From the NCBI GenBank assembly GCA_018240325.1, contig JAFEFZ010000311.1, forward strand, positions 1 to 47,220: 47,220 nt of DNA. Direction: 5' to 3'. Of the stretch, positions 39,383 to 47,220 are shown piece after piece; the first letter of the stretch is position 1, and each line of letters starts with the position of its first letter. A model generated the notes under the pieces. It saw nothing but the letters and a program-made list of their open reading frames with translations, was not told the DNA's origin and did not search any database. The translations under genes and the position numbers were made by a program. Origin of the DNA: Pseudomonadota bacterium. Its GTDB lineage: Bacteria > Pseudomonadota > Gammaproteobacteria > Burkholderiales > Burkholderiaceae_C.

Positions 39383-39416
39383 ACCCGGGCGCCGCGGCCT
39401 GCGGCTGCGGCGTTGC

Positions 39417-40559
39417 CTATGGCTGCGGCGCCGCGAGCGCCGCATCGAGCGCACGCTCGAAGCTGCGCACGGTGCGCGCCGGGTTCTTGAGCTTGTCCAG
39501 CCCGAACAGGCCGATGCGGAAGGTCCGGAAATCCGGCCCTTCGTCGCAGGCCAGCGGCACGCCGGCGGCGATCTGCAAGCCCTGCGCGGCAAAGGCCTGG
39601 GTGTTCTGGAAGTCGGCGCGGTCGGTGTGGCTGACGATCACGCACGGCGCCTGGAAGCCCGGCGCGGCCACGCTCTTGATGCCGCGCGCCTCGAGCAGCG
39701 CGCGCACTTCGGCGCCGATCGCCTGCTGCGCCGCGCGCGCCGCGTCGAAGCCGAAGGCCGCGGTCTCCTGCACCGCGTCGCGCAGCTGCGCCAGCCCGTC
39801 GGTGGGCAGCGTCGCGTGGTAGGGCGCATTGCCCTGCTCGTGCGCTTCCATGATCGCCAGCCACTTCTTCAGGTCGAGCGAGAAGCTGCTGCTGCGGGTG
39901 GCGTCGATGCGCGCGCGCGCCTGCTCGCCCAGCATCACCAGCCCGGCGCAGGGGGTCGAGCTCCAGCCCTTCTGCGGCGCGCTGATCAGGATGTCGACGC
40001 CGGTGGCCTTCATGTCCACCCACATCGCGCCCGAGGCGACGCAGTCGAGCACGAACAGCCCGCCGTGCGCGTGCACCGCGTCGGCCACTGCGCGCAGGTA
40101 GTCGTCGGGCAGGATCATGCCGGCCGAAGTCTCGACGTGCGGCGCGAACACCACCGCCGGCCGGTTGGTGCAGATCGCATCGACCACTTCGGTGATCGGC
40201 GCCGGCGCGAACGCCGCCTGCGCGCCCGGCGCCGCCGGGCGCGCCTTGCACACCGTGGCCGCGGCGGTGATCGCGCCGGTCTCGAAGATCTGGCTCCAGC
40301 GGTAGCTGAACCAGCCGTTGCGCACCACCAGCACCGGCTGGCCGGTGGCGAACTGGCGCGCCACCGCCTCCATGCCATAGCTGCCGCTGCCCGGCACCAC
40401 GATCGCGCTGCGCGCGCCGTAGGCCTGCTTCAGCCCCGCCGACAGCTCCTGCATCACGCGCTGGAAGCGCCGCGCCATGTGGTTGAGGGCGCGGTCGGTA
40501 TAGACCACCGAGTATTCGAGCAGGCCGTCGGGGTCGACGTCGGGCAGCAGGCCGGGCAT
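39417..40559 (-). CDS. Class V aminotransferase (alanine-glyoxylate/serine-pyruvate type)
   Basis: The product is a 380-residue fold-type I PLP enzyme. PGSGSYGMEAVARQF binds the cofactor phosphate, FVLDCVASGAMWVD supplies the PLP Asp, and SAPQKGWSS holds the Schiff-base Lys197. The length and C-terminus (RTFRIGLFGLDKL) fit the AGXT-like aminotransferases that use alanine or serine with glyoxylate or pyruvate. It is not kynureninase, which has a different pattern. It is convergent with kynA, 34 bp apart. A photorespiration-like glyoxylate role would make sense in a RuBisCO-bearing cell, but that is inference. Confidence 0.88.
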   Translation of the reverse strand: MPGLLPDVDPDGLLEYSVVYTDRALNHMARRFQRVMQELSAGLKQAYGARSAIVVPGSGSYGMEAVARQFATGQPVLVVRNGWFSYRWSQIFETGAITAAATVCKARPAAPGAQAAFAPAPITEVVDAICTNRPAVVFAPHVETSAGMILPDDYLRAVADAVHAHGGLFVLDCVASGAMWVDMKATGVDILISAPQKGWSSTPCAGLVMLGEQARARIDATRSSSFSLDLKKWLAIMEAHEQGNAPYHATLPTDGLAQLRDAVQETAAFGFDAARAAQQAIGAEVRALLEARGIKSVAAPGFQAPCVIVSHTDRADFQNTQAFAAQGLQIAAGVPLACDEGPDFRTFRIGLFGLDKLKNPARTVRSFERALDAALAAPQP

Positions 40560-40698
40560 GGGGCAACTCCGTGTGGGGGCAGATTCAGGGCCGCCAGCCT
40601 AGCAGCAGCGGCCCGCGCCTGCCGGGGCGGACTGCACGCCATCGCCGGCGGCGTGGCCGCACCCCCCGTTCGCGGGAGCCGCGCGCGGACCCGGCTCC

Positions 40699-40704
40699 TA
40701 GAAT
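40699..40704 (+). promoter_or_regulatory. -10 box of pepP
   Basis: TAGAAT followed by CGGCGC, 33 bases before the ATG of the aminopeptidase gene, in the 178-bp divergent spacer with the class V aminotransferase. There is no good -35. Confidence 0.5.
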
Positions 40705-40737
40705 CGGCGCCCTCGCCGCAGGCTGGAGCCCCTGTCG

Positions 40738-42552
40738 ATGGATATCCGCACCTCCCCGCAGCGCCTGCGCCTGGCGCGGCTGCGCGAACAGATGGCCCAC
40801 GACGGCGTCGACGCGCTGCTGGTGCCCAGCAGCGACCCGCACCTGTCCGAGTACCTGCCCGCGCGCTGGCAGGGCCGCGAATGGCTGTCGGGCTTCACCG
40901 GGTCGATGGGCACGCTGGTGGTGGCGCGCGACCGCGCCGCGCTGTTCGCCGACAGCCGCTACTGGGTGCAGGCCGAGCGCGAGCTCGCCGGCAGCGGCAT
41001 CGAGCTCGAGCGCATCGCCAGCGCCGCCTCGAGCGCGCACCTGGACTGGATCGTGCAGCAGGTGGCGCGCGGCGGCACCGTGGCGGTAGACGGCCAGGTG
41101 CTCGGCCTGGCCGCCGCGCAGGCGCTGCGCGCGCGCTGCGAGTCCGCCGGGCTGCTGCTGCGCACCGACGCCGACCTGCTGCAGCCGGTGTGGCCCGATC
41201 GGCCGGCGCTGCCCGCGGCGCCGGTGGTGGCGCACCGCGCGCCGCAGGCGCCGCAGGCGCGCGCCGACAAGCTGGCCGCGGTGCGCGCGGCGATGGCGCG
41301 CCACGGCGCGACCCGGCACTTCGTGTCCACCGTCGACGACATCGCCTGGATCACCAACCTGCGCGGCAGCGACGTCGCCTACAACCCGGTGTTCCTCGCG
41401 CACCTGCTGATCGGCCCGGACCGGGCGCAGCTGTTCGTCGGCGCCGGCAAGGTGCCCGAAGCGCTGCGCGCCGAGCTGGCCGCCGACGGCATCATGGTCG
41501 AGCCCTACGAGCAGGCGGCCGCCGCGCTCGGCAGACTGGGCGAGGAAGACCTGCTGCTGATCGACCCGAAGCGCGTGACGCTGGGCTTTCGCGAATGCGT
41601 GCCGCCCGGCTGCCGCGTGGTCGAGGCGATCAACCCGAGCACGCTGCTCAAGAGCCGCAAGAGCGCCGAGGAAGCGGCGTTCGTGCGCGCGGCGATGGCC
41701 GAGGACGGCGCCGCGATGTGCATCTTCTACGCCGAATTCGAGGCGTCGCTGGCGCGCGGCGAGCGCTGGACCGAACTGACCATCGACGAGCGGCTGAGCG
41801 CCGCGCGCGCCGCGCGCCCGGGCTTCGTCGGCCTGTCGTTCCCGACGATCGCCGCCTGGCGCGCCAACGGCGCGATGCCGCACTACCGCGCGACGCCCGA
41901 GTCGCACGCGGCGATCGAAGGCGACGGCCTGCTGCTGATCGACTCGGGCGCGCAGTACCTGGGCGGCACCACCGACATCACGCGGGTGTGGGCGATCGGC
42001 GAGGCCAGCGCCGCGGTGCGGCGCGACTGCACGCTCGTGCTCGCGGGCATGCTCGGGCTGAGCCGCACGCGCTTCCCGCGCGGCACGCTCGCGCCCATGC
42101 TCGATGCGATCGCGCGCGCGCCGCTGTGGGCGCAGGGCTTGGATTACGGCCACGGCACCGGCCACGGCGTCGGCTACTTCCTGAACGTGCACGAAGGCCC
42201 GCAATCGATCAGCCGCACGATGCCCGATGCCAACATGGCGATGGAGCCCGGCATGATCACCTCGATCGAGCCCGGCGTGTACCGCCCCGGCCAGTGGGGC
42301 GTGCGCATCGAGAACCTGGTGCTCAACGTGCCCGCCGCGCCGACCGCCGACGCGGACACCTTCGGCGAATTCCTCGAGTTCGAGACGCTGACGCTGTGCC
42401 CGATCGACACCCGCTGCCTCGACCGCAGCCTGCTGCGCGCCGACGAGATCGACTGGCTGAACGCCTACCACGCGACGGTGCGCGCGCGCCTGGCGCCGCT
42501 GCTGGCCGGCGCGGCGCTGGCCTGGCTCGAGCGGCGCTGCGCGCCGATCTGA
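40738..42552 (+). CDS. pepP: Xaa-Pro aminopeptidase (M24B)
   Basis: The product is a 604-residue M24B metallopeptidase of the long (three-domain) type that removes N-terminal residues before proline. Two creatinase-like N-terminal domains (about 10-150 and 175-330) precede the pita-bread catalytic domain. The dimetal ligands are all present: Asp402 (LIDSGAQY), Asp413 (TTDITR), His476 (GHGTGHGVG), Glu511 (SIEPG) and Glu525 (RIENL). There is no signal peptide, so it is cytoplasmic. The ATG is at 40738. The next gene follows after 18 bp on the same strand. Confidence 0.94.
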   Translation: MDIRTSPQRLRLARLREQMAHDGVDALLVPSSDPHLSEYLPARWQGREWLSGFTGSMGTLVVARDRAALFADSRYWVQAERELAGSGIELERIASAASSAHLDWIVQQVARGGTVAVDGQVLGLAAAQALRARCESAGLLLRTDADLLQPVWPDRPALPAAPVVAHRAPQAPQARADKLAAVRAAMARHGATRHFVSTVDDIAWITNLRGSDVAYNPVFLAHLLIGPDRAQLFVGAGKVPEALRAELAADGIMVEPYEQAAAALGRLGEEDLLLIDPKRVTLGFRECVPPGCRVVEAINPSTLLKSRKSAEEAAFVRAAMAEDGAAMCIFYAEFEASLARGERWTELTIDERLSAARAARPGFVGLSFPTIAAWRANGAMPHYRATPESHAAIEGDGLLLIDSGAQYLGGTTDITRVWAIGEASAAVRRDCTLVLAGMLGLSRTRFPRGTLAPMLDAIARAPLWAQGLDYGHGTGHGVGYFLNVHEGPQSISRTMPDANMAMEPGMITSIEPGVYRPGQWGVRIENLVLNVPAAPTADADTFGEFLEFETLTLCPIDTRCLDRSLLRADEIDWLNAYHATVRARLAPLLAGAALAWLERRCAPI

Positions 42553-42570
42553 AGGCCGGGGAGGCAGCCC

Positions 42571-43494
42571 GTGGCCGCCGCGCTCGGCATCGACCTGGGC
42601 GGCACCAAGATCGAGGCGCTGCTGCTGGCGGGCGACGGGCAGGCGCGCTGGCAGCAGCGCGTCGCCACACCCCAGGGCGACTACGCGGCCACGGTCGAGG
42701 CGGTCGCCCGCCTGGCCGAGCAGGCGCGCGCCGCGGCCGGCGGCGCCTGCACGATCGGCGTGGGCGCGCCCGGCAGCGTGCTGCCCGACGGGCGCATCAA
42801 GAACGCGAATTCGCAGTGCCTGAACGGCCGCACGCTGCAGGCCGACCTGCAGGCCCGCCTCGGGCAGCCGGTGCGCATCGCCAACGACGCCGACTGCCTG
42901 GCCCTGTCGGAGGCCACCGACGGCGCCGGCGCCGGTGCCGCAGTGGTGTTCGCCGTGATCCTGGGTACCGGCTGCGGCGCCGGCATCGCAGTGCACGGCC
43001 GCGTGCTCGCCGGCCCGAACGGGCTGGCCGGCGAATGGGGCCACAACCCGCTGCCCTGGGCCGATATGCAGCGCGATCCGCTGCTCGACTGCTGGTGCGG
43101 GCAGCGCGGCTGCAACGAGACGCTGCTCAGCGGCCCGGGGCTGGCGCGCGACCACCATCGAACCACCGGCGATGCGCGCAGCGCCGAACAGATCGCCGCC
43201 GCAGCCGCAGCGGGTGACGCCGACTGCGCGGCGACGCTGGCGCGCCACGCCGGCCGGCTGGCGCGCGCGCTGGCCGCGGTGATCAACCTGCTCGACCCCG
43301 ACGTGATCGTGCTCGCCGGCGGCGTGTCGCGAATCGCGTCGCTGTACACGCAGGTGCCGCAGGCCTGGGGGCGCTGGGTGTTCAGCGGCGGCGTGCGCGA
43401 CACGGTACGCACGCGGCTCGTGCCCAGCCGGCACGGCGATGCGTCGGGCGTGCGCGGCGCCGCGTGGTTGGGGCGTACGGCGGCCAGACGCTGA
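42571..43494 (+). CDS. ROK family sugar kinase (fructokinase/Mak type)
   Basis: The product is a 307-residue ROK kinase. The ATP phosphate motif GIDLGGTKIEALLL is at the N-terminus. GRTLQADLQARLG and NDADCLALSE carry the catalytic Asp. The ROK zinc site is formed by EWGHNPLPW and CWCGQRGCNETLLSG. It is closest in pattern to Mak, which phosphorylates fructose and mannose. The start is GTG at 42571. It is probably cotranscribed with pepP, without an evident functional link. Confidence 0.9.
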   Translation: MAAALGIDLGGTKIEALLLAGDGQARWQQRVATPQGDYAATVEAVARLAEQARAAAGGACTIGVGAPGSVLPDGRIKNANSQCLNGRTLQADLQARLGQPVRIANDADCLALSEATDGAGAGAAVVFAVILGTGCGAGIAVHGRVLAGPNGLAGEWGHNPLPWADMQRDPLLDCWCGQRGCNETLLSGPGLARDHHRTTGDARSAEQIAAAAAAGDADCAATLARHAGRLARALAAVINLLDPDVIVLAGGVSRIASLYTQVPQAWGRWVFSGGVRDTVRTRLVPSRHGDASGVRGAAWLGRTAARR

Positions 43495-43533
43495 AGCGCG
43501 CGTTGCCGGGGCCGATCGCTTCGGTGCACACGC

Positions 43534-43595
43534 CATCGGCGTGCCACGCCGATGCGCGGGCGCAGCGCAGGCGAGTCCCGGCCGCCACGGCCGGG
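43534..43595. other. Two strong hairpins in the spacer after the ROK kinase
   Basis: CATCGGCGTG (43534-43543) is exactly complementary to CACGCCGATG (43545-43554). CCCGGCC (43577-43583) pairs with GGCCGGG (43589-43595) around a five-base loop. Neither has a T-run. They lie 40-100 bp after the kinase stop and may end or protect its transcript. The rest of the 248-bp spacer shows no gene, and no convincing sigma-54 site was seen before the PEP-CTERM gene. Confidence 0.45.
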
Positions 43596-43742
43596 CTGCG
43601 GCGGTTACGGGTGCAAGCGCCGCGGCGTGCGGTCGATCACGAAGGCACCGCGCCGCACCCCCGGGCCGCGGCGATGCGCGGGCGCTGCGGCCTTCGAACA
43701 ATGGCAGCCATCGATCCACCGATGCCATCGAAAGGCCACGCG

Positions 43743-44528
43743 ATGAAACTGCACCTGAGCTCCGTCCTGCTCGCCGCCGTTGCCGGCACCGCCTTTGCCG
43801 CAGGGCCGGCGCCGGCCAGCACCACGCTCACCGGCACGGTGCGCGATTTCATCCCCGGCGCGCTGGTGCCGGGCAGCTCGAACCCCGACTTCGAATCGGG
43901 CATCGGCGGCGTCGTCACCGGCATGGTGGCCGGCACGCTCGCCGGCAATGCGCCCACGCCGCTCGCCTTCGGTGCGCCGGGCTACATCAGCTCGGCGGCT
44001 TCCTTTGCCGAATGGTTCGGCAGCGCCGCACCGAGCAAGGCGCACGCGATCACGCTGACCGAAACCGCACCGGGTTCGGGCATCTACAGCTACTCGAGCA
44101 ACAGCTTCTTCCCGATCGACGGAGAACTGCTCGGCAACCAGGGCCGCGCGCACAACTACCACTTCACCTACCAGATCGCCGCGACCTTCGGCTACCAGCC
44201 GGGCACCGGCCAGAGCTTCACCTTCACCGGCGACGACGACGTGTGGGTGTTCTTCGACAAGCAGCTCGGCATCGACCTGGGGGGCGTGCACGGCGCGGCC
44301 AGCCGCACGGTCAACCTCGACACGCTGTTCGGGCCGGGCAAGGCCGCGGGCAACTACGCCTTCGACTTCTTCTTTGCCGAGCGCCACACGACCGAGTCGA
44401 ACCTGGGCATCCAGACTTCGCTGCAGCTCGTGCCCAACGCGCAGGTGCCCGAACCTGCCACCTACGCGCTGATGGCGCTGGGCCTGGCGGGCGTGGGCGC
44501 GTTCTCGAGGCGCCGCAAGGCCGGCTGA
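43743..44528 (+). CDS. Secreted fibro-slime domain protein with PEP-CTERM anchor
   Basis: The product is a 261-residue exported protein. Residues 1-20 are a signal peptide (hydrophobic LSSVLLAAVAGTAFAA, cut after AFA or FAA). The middle (about 28-230) is a fibro-slime (PA14-like) domain: TVRDFIPG at the start, then FTGDDDVWVFFDKQLGIDLG (161-180), a probable calcium/ligand loop, and NYAFDFFFAERHTTESN. The C-terminus is a classical PEP-CTERM signal: VPEPATYAL, a hydrophobic helix, then RRRKAG, the substrate of an exosortase. It is therefore likely a matrix or surface glycoprotein. AAAGG precedes the ATG. No exosortase gene is in the window. Confidence 0.92.
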   Translation: MKLHLSSVLLAAVAGTAFAAGPAPASTTLTGTVRDFIPGALVPGSSNPDFESGIGGVVTGMVAGTLAGNAPTPLAFGAPGYISSAASFAEWFGSAAPSKAHAITLTETAPGSGIYSYSSNSFFPIDGELLGNQGRAHNYHFTYQIAATFGYQPGTGQSFTFTGDDDVWVFFDKQLGIDLGGVHGAASRTVNLDTLFGPGKAAGNYAFDFFFAERHTTESNLGIQTSLQLVPNAQVPEPATYALMALGLAGVGAFSRRRKAG

Positions 44529-44601
44529 GCACGCGCGCGCCGCGCCGCCGCGATCCGCTCCCCGGGGCCGGTGCGCACGCGGATCGCGCCAGCGGTGCGG
44601 C

Positions 44602-47220
44602 TCAACCGGTGCGCATCGTCTTCGCGTCCAGCGCCTCGCGCAGCGTGTCGGCGCTGTCGACCAGGTGCGCGCGCGTGGCGGCATCGAAGGCACCGCCGCG
44701 GGCGAGCGTCTTGTCGATCTGCGCCAGCAACTGCCTCGCATGGGCGCGCAGCAGGCTGCGCGCGTCGGCGCGCGTGCCCGGGCCCGGACGCAGCAGCGCG
44801 CCTGCGATCCGGTTCACGTGCTCGCGCTGCAGCTCGCGCCGCAGCGGCGCGATCGGCCTGGCCGCGGCCAGCTCGCTCCAGATGTCGTGGTTCAGCCGCG
44901 CGTACAGCTCGTCCAGGCGGAAGGCTTGCGCGGGCTGGTCGAGCTTGCCGACGTTGTCGAGGATGCGCGCGGCCACCACGTCGCTCATCAGCTGCGCGAG
45001 CACCGTGCGCTGCAGGTCGAGCAGGCGCTGCGGCACCGGGTAGTCGGTGGGCACCGCCGGCGATTCGAGGCGCTCGGCGAAATCCGGCACCAGCCGGCGT
45101 TGCAGCGCCGGGCTCACGGACAGGCCGTCGGGCGCGAACAGGTGGCGCGCGATCAGGTCCAGCGCCTGGCGCTGCAGCGGTGCCGGCGCCGGCAGCAGCG
45201 GCTCGCGCCCGCTGCCCGCGTGGTCGCGCAACGTGCGCATGCCGCCGATCTGGCGCGCGAGCACGCCGCTGACGCGGCCCACGTCGCCGATCGCGAAGGC
45301 GAGCGAGCGGCGCAGCACCGCATAGCTGTCGTCGGGCAGCAGCACGCGCGTCTCCTGGCGGCGGAACAGGTCGCGCGCGATCGCCAGCCGCTTGGCCGCG
45401 TAGGCGAGCGGGTCGGCACCCAGGTCGAGCTGGATCGTCTCCGGGTCGATGCCGAGCGCGGCGTCCTCGTCGCTGCCGAAGGCCAGCAGCGGCTCGGCAC
45501 TGCGCGCGGCGATGCGCTGCAGCTCGGCCGCCTCGTCGGCCGGCGCGATCGGCTTGTACGCGTACTCGATCGCCCAGTAGTCGTAGGGCCCGAGCACCGT
45601 CTGGAACGCGGCACCGCCCGGTTGGCCGGGGCGCGGCAGGTTGATCGCGTTGTATTCCATCACCGAGCCGGAGATGCCGTGCACGCGCGTGAAGGCGGCG
45701 TCGGCCAGTTGCGCTTCGGTGTACACGCGCGACGCGCGGAAGTTGTGGCGCAGCCCGAGCGCGTGGCCGACTTCGTGCATCACCGTGTCCTTCACGTAGT
45801 CGCGCACGAAGGCTTCGGCCGTGTCCGGATCGGCCTGCAGCGGCGCGGCGGCGTCGAGCAGGTCGAGCGCGTAGCCCAGTTGCTCGGTCATCAGGTCGGC
45901 ATGGCGGCAGGCTTCGGTGCCCGCGCCCGCGCCGCCGACCGCCGCGGCGAAGCCGGCGCTGCCGGCCAGCGTCTGGTTGCGCAGGCTGCGCTGCGCGCGC
46001 GTCGAATGGCTCTCGACGACGATGTCGGCATCGAAGATCTCGCCGCTGCGCGGGTCCACGTGCTTGGGCCCGAGCGCGCCGAAGCCGACCTCGGCCGACA
46101 CCAGCCAGCGCACCGATGCATGGCCGGCGTCGAGCGTGCTCCAGTCGGCATCGTCGCTCTGCTGGCGCACGACGATCGCGTCCTTGATGCCGATGCGCTC
46201 GAAAGCCTTGTTCCACTCCAGGATCGCTTCGGCCACCACGTCGCGGTACTTCAGCGGCACGTTGCGGTCGATCCAGAAGGTGATCGGCTTGACCGGCTCC
46301 GACAGCGCGGCCTGCGGATCGCGCTTGTCCAGGCGCCAGCGCTCGACCACGCGCTTGCGCGGCGTGCGTGCCAGGTCGTCGCTGAAGTCGAGCACGCTCT
46401 GGGTCGTCAGGCCGATGCGCGCGTCGGCCTGGCGGGCGGCCATCGGCTGCGCCGGCAGCGCGACCAGCGAAAAGTGCTGGCCGACGAACAGGCTGCGGGT
46501 GTCAGGCAGGTAGCGGGGCCAGCTCGGCTGCGGCATGCCCGGCGGCGCGCCCGGCACCGGCGCGGCGATGCCCGCCGCCGCATAGTGGTGCTGGGTCTCG
46601 ACCTCGAGCGACTGCGCGCTGCCGCGCACCGTGGTGATCACGCTGTTGCGCGGATCGAGCACGTAGCCCTGGCGCCAGGTGCGCTGCAGCAGCATGCCGA
46701 TGCCCAGCAGGTCGGACAGGAAGATGCCGTTGGCTTCGACCAGCACGCTGCCGCTTTCGGGGTGCGGCTGGCTGGCCACCGGCGCGCTGCCCAGCAGGCT
46801 CGGCGAATACGACGCCGCCACCGCGCGCGCCTCGGGCGTGCCCGGCGCCGCCACCGCGTCGGTGTTGCGCGCCAGCAGCCGCACGGTGTGGTGCACGCGG
46901 CTGAACTCCACCAGTTGCGGGCCGCCGGCGCCGTTGACCGGGTAGGCCATCAGCCCGCCGAGCACCGGCGGCTGGCCCAGCCCGGTGGCCAGCTTGGGCG
47001 ACAGCAGCAGCGGCTTGCCGAAGTCTGCCGGCGCCAGCTCGAGCCACAGCCGGTCGTCGCGCTGCCAGGCGGTGATCGGGCCTGCGATGCGCCTGGCGCC
47101 GTTGATCACCGTGGCAAAGGGCGGCGCGCCGGGCGCAGCCGCCGGGCGGGGCGCGCCGGCCTGGTCGGCCGCACCGGCGCCGGGCGCGGCTGCGCCTGCA
47201 GCCGCCGCCGCAGCGGCGGC
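44602..47220 (-). CDS. Large zinc-dependent metalloprotease, N-terminus outside the window
   Basis: The last 872 codons of a leftward gene are present; its start lies beyond the right edge, since the frame stays open to 47220 through an Ala-rich linker. The chain matches the DUF5117/DUF4953 zinc metalloprotease family. The conserved RDDRLWLEL and NGIFLSDLLGIG segments come early. Then come SEPVKPITFWIDRNVP and a KYRDVVAEAILEWNKAFERIG block, followed by the metzincin-like zinc motif HEVGHALGLRH (codons at 45748-45780) and a downstream SVMEYNAINLP with the Met-turn. Substrates are unknown; homologues are usually exported. It is convergent with the PEP-CTERM gene, with 73 bp between the stops. 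Confidence 0.88.
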   Translation of the reverse strand, partial: AAAAAAAAGAAAPGAGAADQAGAPRPAAAPGAPPFATVINGARRIAGPITAWQRDDRLWLELAPADFGKPLLLSPKLATGLGQPPVLGGLMAYPVNGAGGPQLVEFSRVHHTVRLLARNTDAVAAPGTPEARAVAASYSPSLLGSAPVASQPHPESGSVLVEANGIFLSDLLGIGMLLQRTWRQGYVLDPRNSVITTVRGSAQSLEVETQHHYAAAGIAAPVPGAPPGMPQPSWPRYLPDTRSLFVGQHFSLVALPAQPMAARQADARIGLTTQSVLDFSDDLARTPRKRVVERWRLDKRDPQAALSEPVKPITFWIDRNVPLKYRDVVAEAILEWNKAFERIGIKDAIVVRQQSDDADWSTLDAGHASVRWLVSAEVGFGALGPKHVDPRSGEIFDADIVVESHSTRAQRSLRNQTLAGSAGFAAAVGGAGAGTEACRHADLMTEQLGYALDLLDAAAPLQADPDTAEAFVRDYVKDTVMHEVGHALGLRHNFRASRVYTEAQLADAAFTRVHGISGSVMEYNAINLPRPGQPGGAAFQTVLGPYDYWAIEYAYKPIAPADEAAELQRIAARSAEPLLAFGSDEDAALGIDPETIQLDLGADPLAYAAKRLAIARDLFRRQETRVLLPDDSYAVLRRSLAFAIGDVGRVSGVLARQIGGMRTLRDHAGSGREPLLPAPAPLQRQALDLIARHLFAPDGLSVSPALQRRLVPDFAERLESPAVPTDYPVPQRLLDLQRTVLAQLMSDVVAARILDNVGKLDQPAQAFRLDELYARLNHDIWSELAAARPIAPLRRELQREHVNRIAGALLRPGPGTRADARSLLRAHARQLLAQIDKTLARGGAFDAATRAHLVDSADTLREALDAKTMRTG

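Noticed and set aside
39417-40559. Kynureninase completing the kyn pathway
   Set aside because: The Lys motif (SAPQKGWSS), length and C-terminus are those of alanine-glyoxylate/serine-pyruvate aminotransferases, and the gene is on the opposite strand, convergent with kynA.
43495-43742. Sigma-54 promoter before the PEP-CTERM gene
   Set aside because: Some PEP-CTERM genes use RpoN, but no TGGC-N8-TTGC match was found in the spacer.

Overview
The window is very GC-rich chromosomal DNA with the gene content and gene order of a betaproteobacterium of the order Burkholderiales, probably near the Rubrivivax/Leptothrix/Methylibium group. The evidence is the rpsP-rimM-trmD-rplS operon, the rpsT/murJ divergent pair followed by a SirB1-family gene, the hda-HAD-pcnB chain with ATGA overlaps, a red-type form IC RuBisCO operon with CbbR and CbbX, and a PEP-CTERM protein. 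The genus is an inference; there is no rRNA or tRNA in the window to test it. There is no prophage, insertion sequence, CRISPR array or defence island. Most of the DNA is dense core genome, and both window ends cut a gene (senA on the left, a zinc metalloprotease on the right).

Region 1 (1-5073) is a selenoneine-type selenium island: the 5' part of senA (EgtB-like selenoneine synthase) runs leftward. Head to head with it are senB (selenosugar synthase) and senC (SelD-type selenophosphate synthase), followed with no gap by a plasma-membrane-type P-type H+-ATPase gene. SenC would make selenophosphate, SenB would put selenium on a sugar, and SenA would join the selenosugar to a trimethylhistidine-type substrate. 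The senA and senB start codons overlap.

Region 2 (5104-11261) is a compact Calvin-cycle operon: divergent cbbR, then cbbL, cbbS, cbbX, cbbF and cbbP. Two TNA-N7-TNA sites lie in the cbbR-cbbL gap. Together these genes give RuBisCO, its activase, fructose/sedoheptulose bisphosphatase and phosphoribulokinase, the Calvin-specific steps. The other pathway enzymes are not here.

Region 3 (11375-24255) holds dnaE, an alpha/beta-hydrolase that lacks its nucleophile serine, a LysR/pirin/DoxX module, gluQRS, an FKBP isomerase, the RNA helicase rhlE, orn, a Ste24-type protease and rsgA. Region 4 (24267-35399) holds a CobD/CbiB-like gene, a CoA-pyrophosphatase Nudix gene, a 305-bp repeat-bearing spacer, the rpsP-rimM-trmD-rplS operon, a TM2 protein, pcnB-HAD-hda, SirB1, murJ and rpsT. 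Region 5 (35565-47220) holds argD-argF, kynB and kynA (kynU is absent between them), a class V aminotransferase, pepP, a ROK sugar kinase, a fibro-slime/PEP-CTERM secreted protein and a large zinc metalloprotease.

A theme running through the window is short tandem arrays of 9, 12, 13 or 52 bp, placed in spacers or in disordered protein tails (2669, 11312, 16448, 26195, 28689, 29472). They suggest frequent slippage-type repeat growth in this genome.
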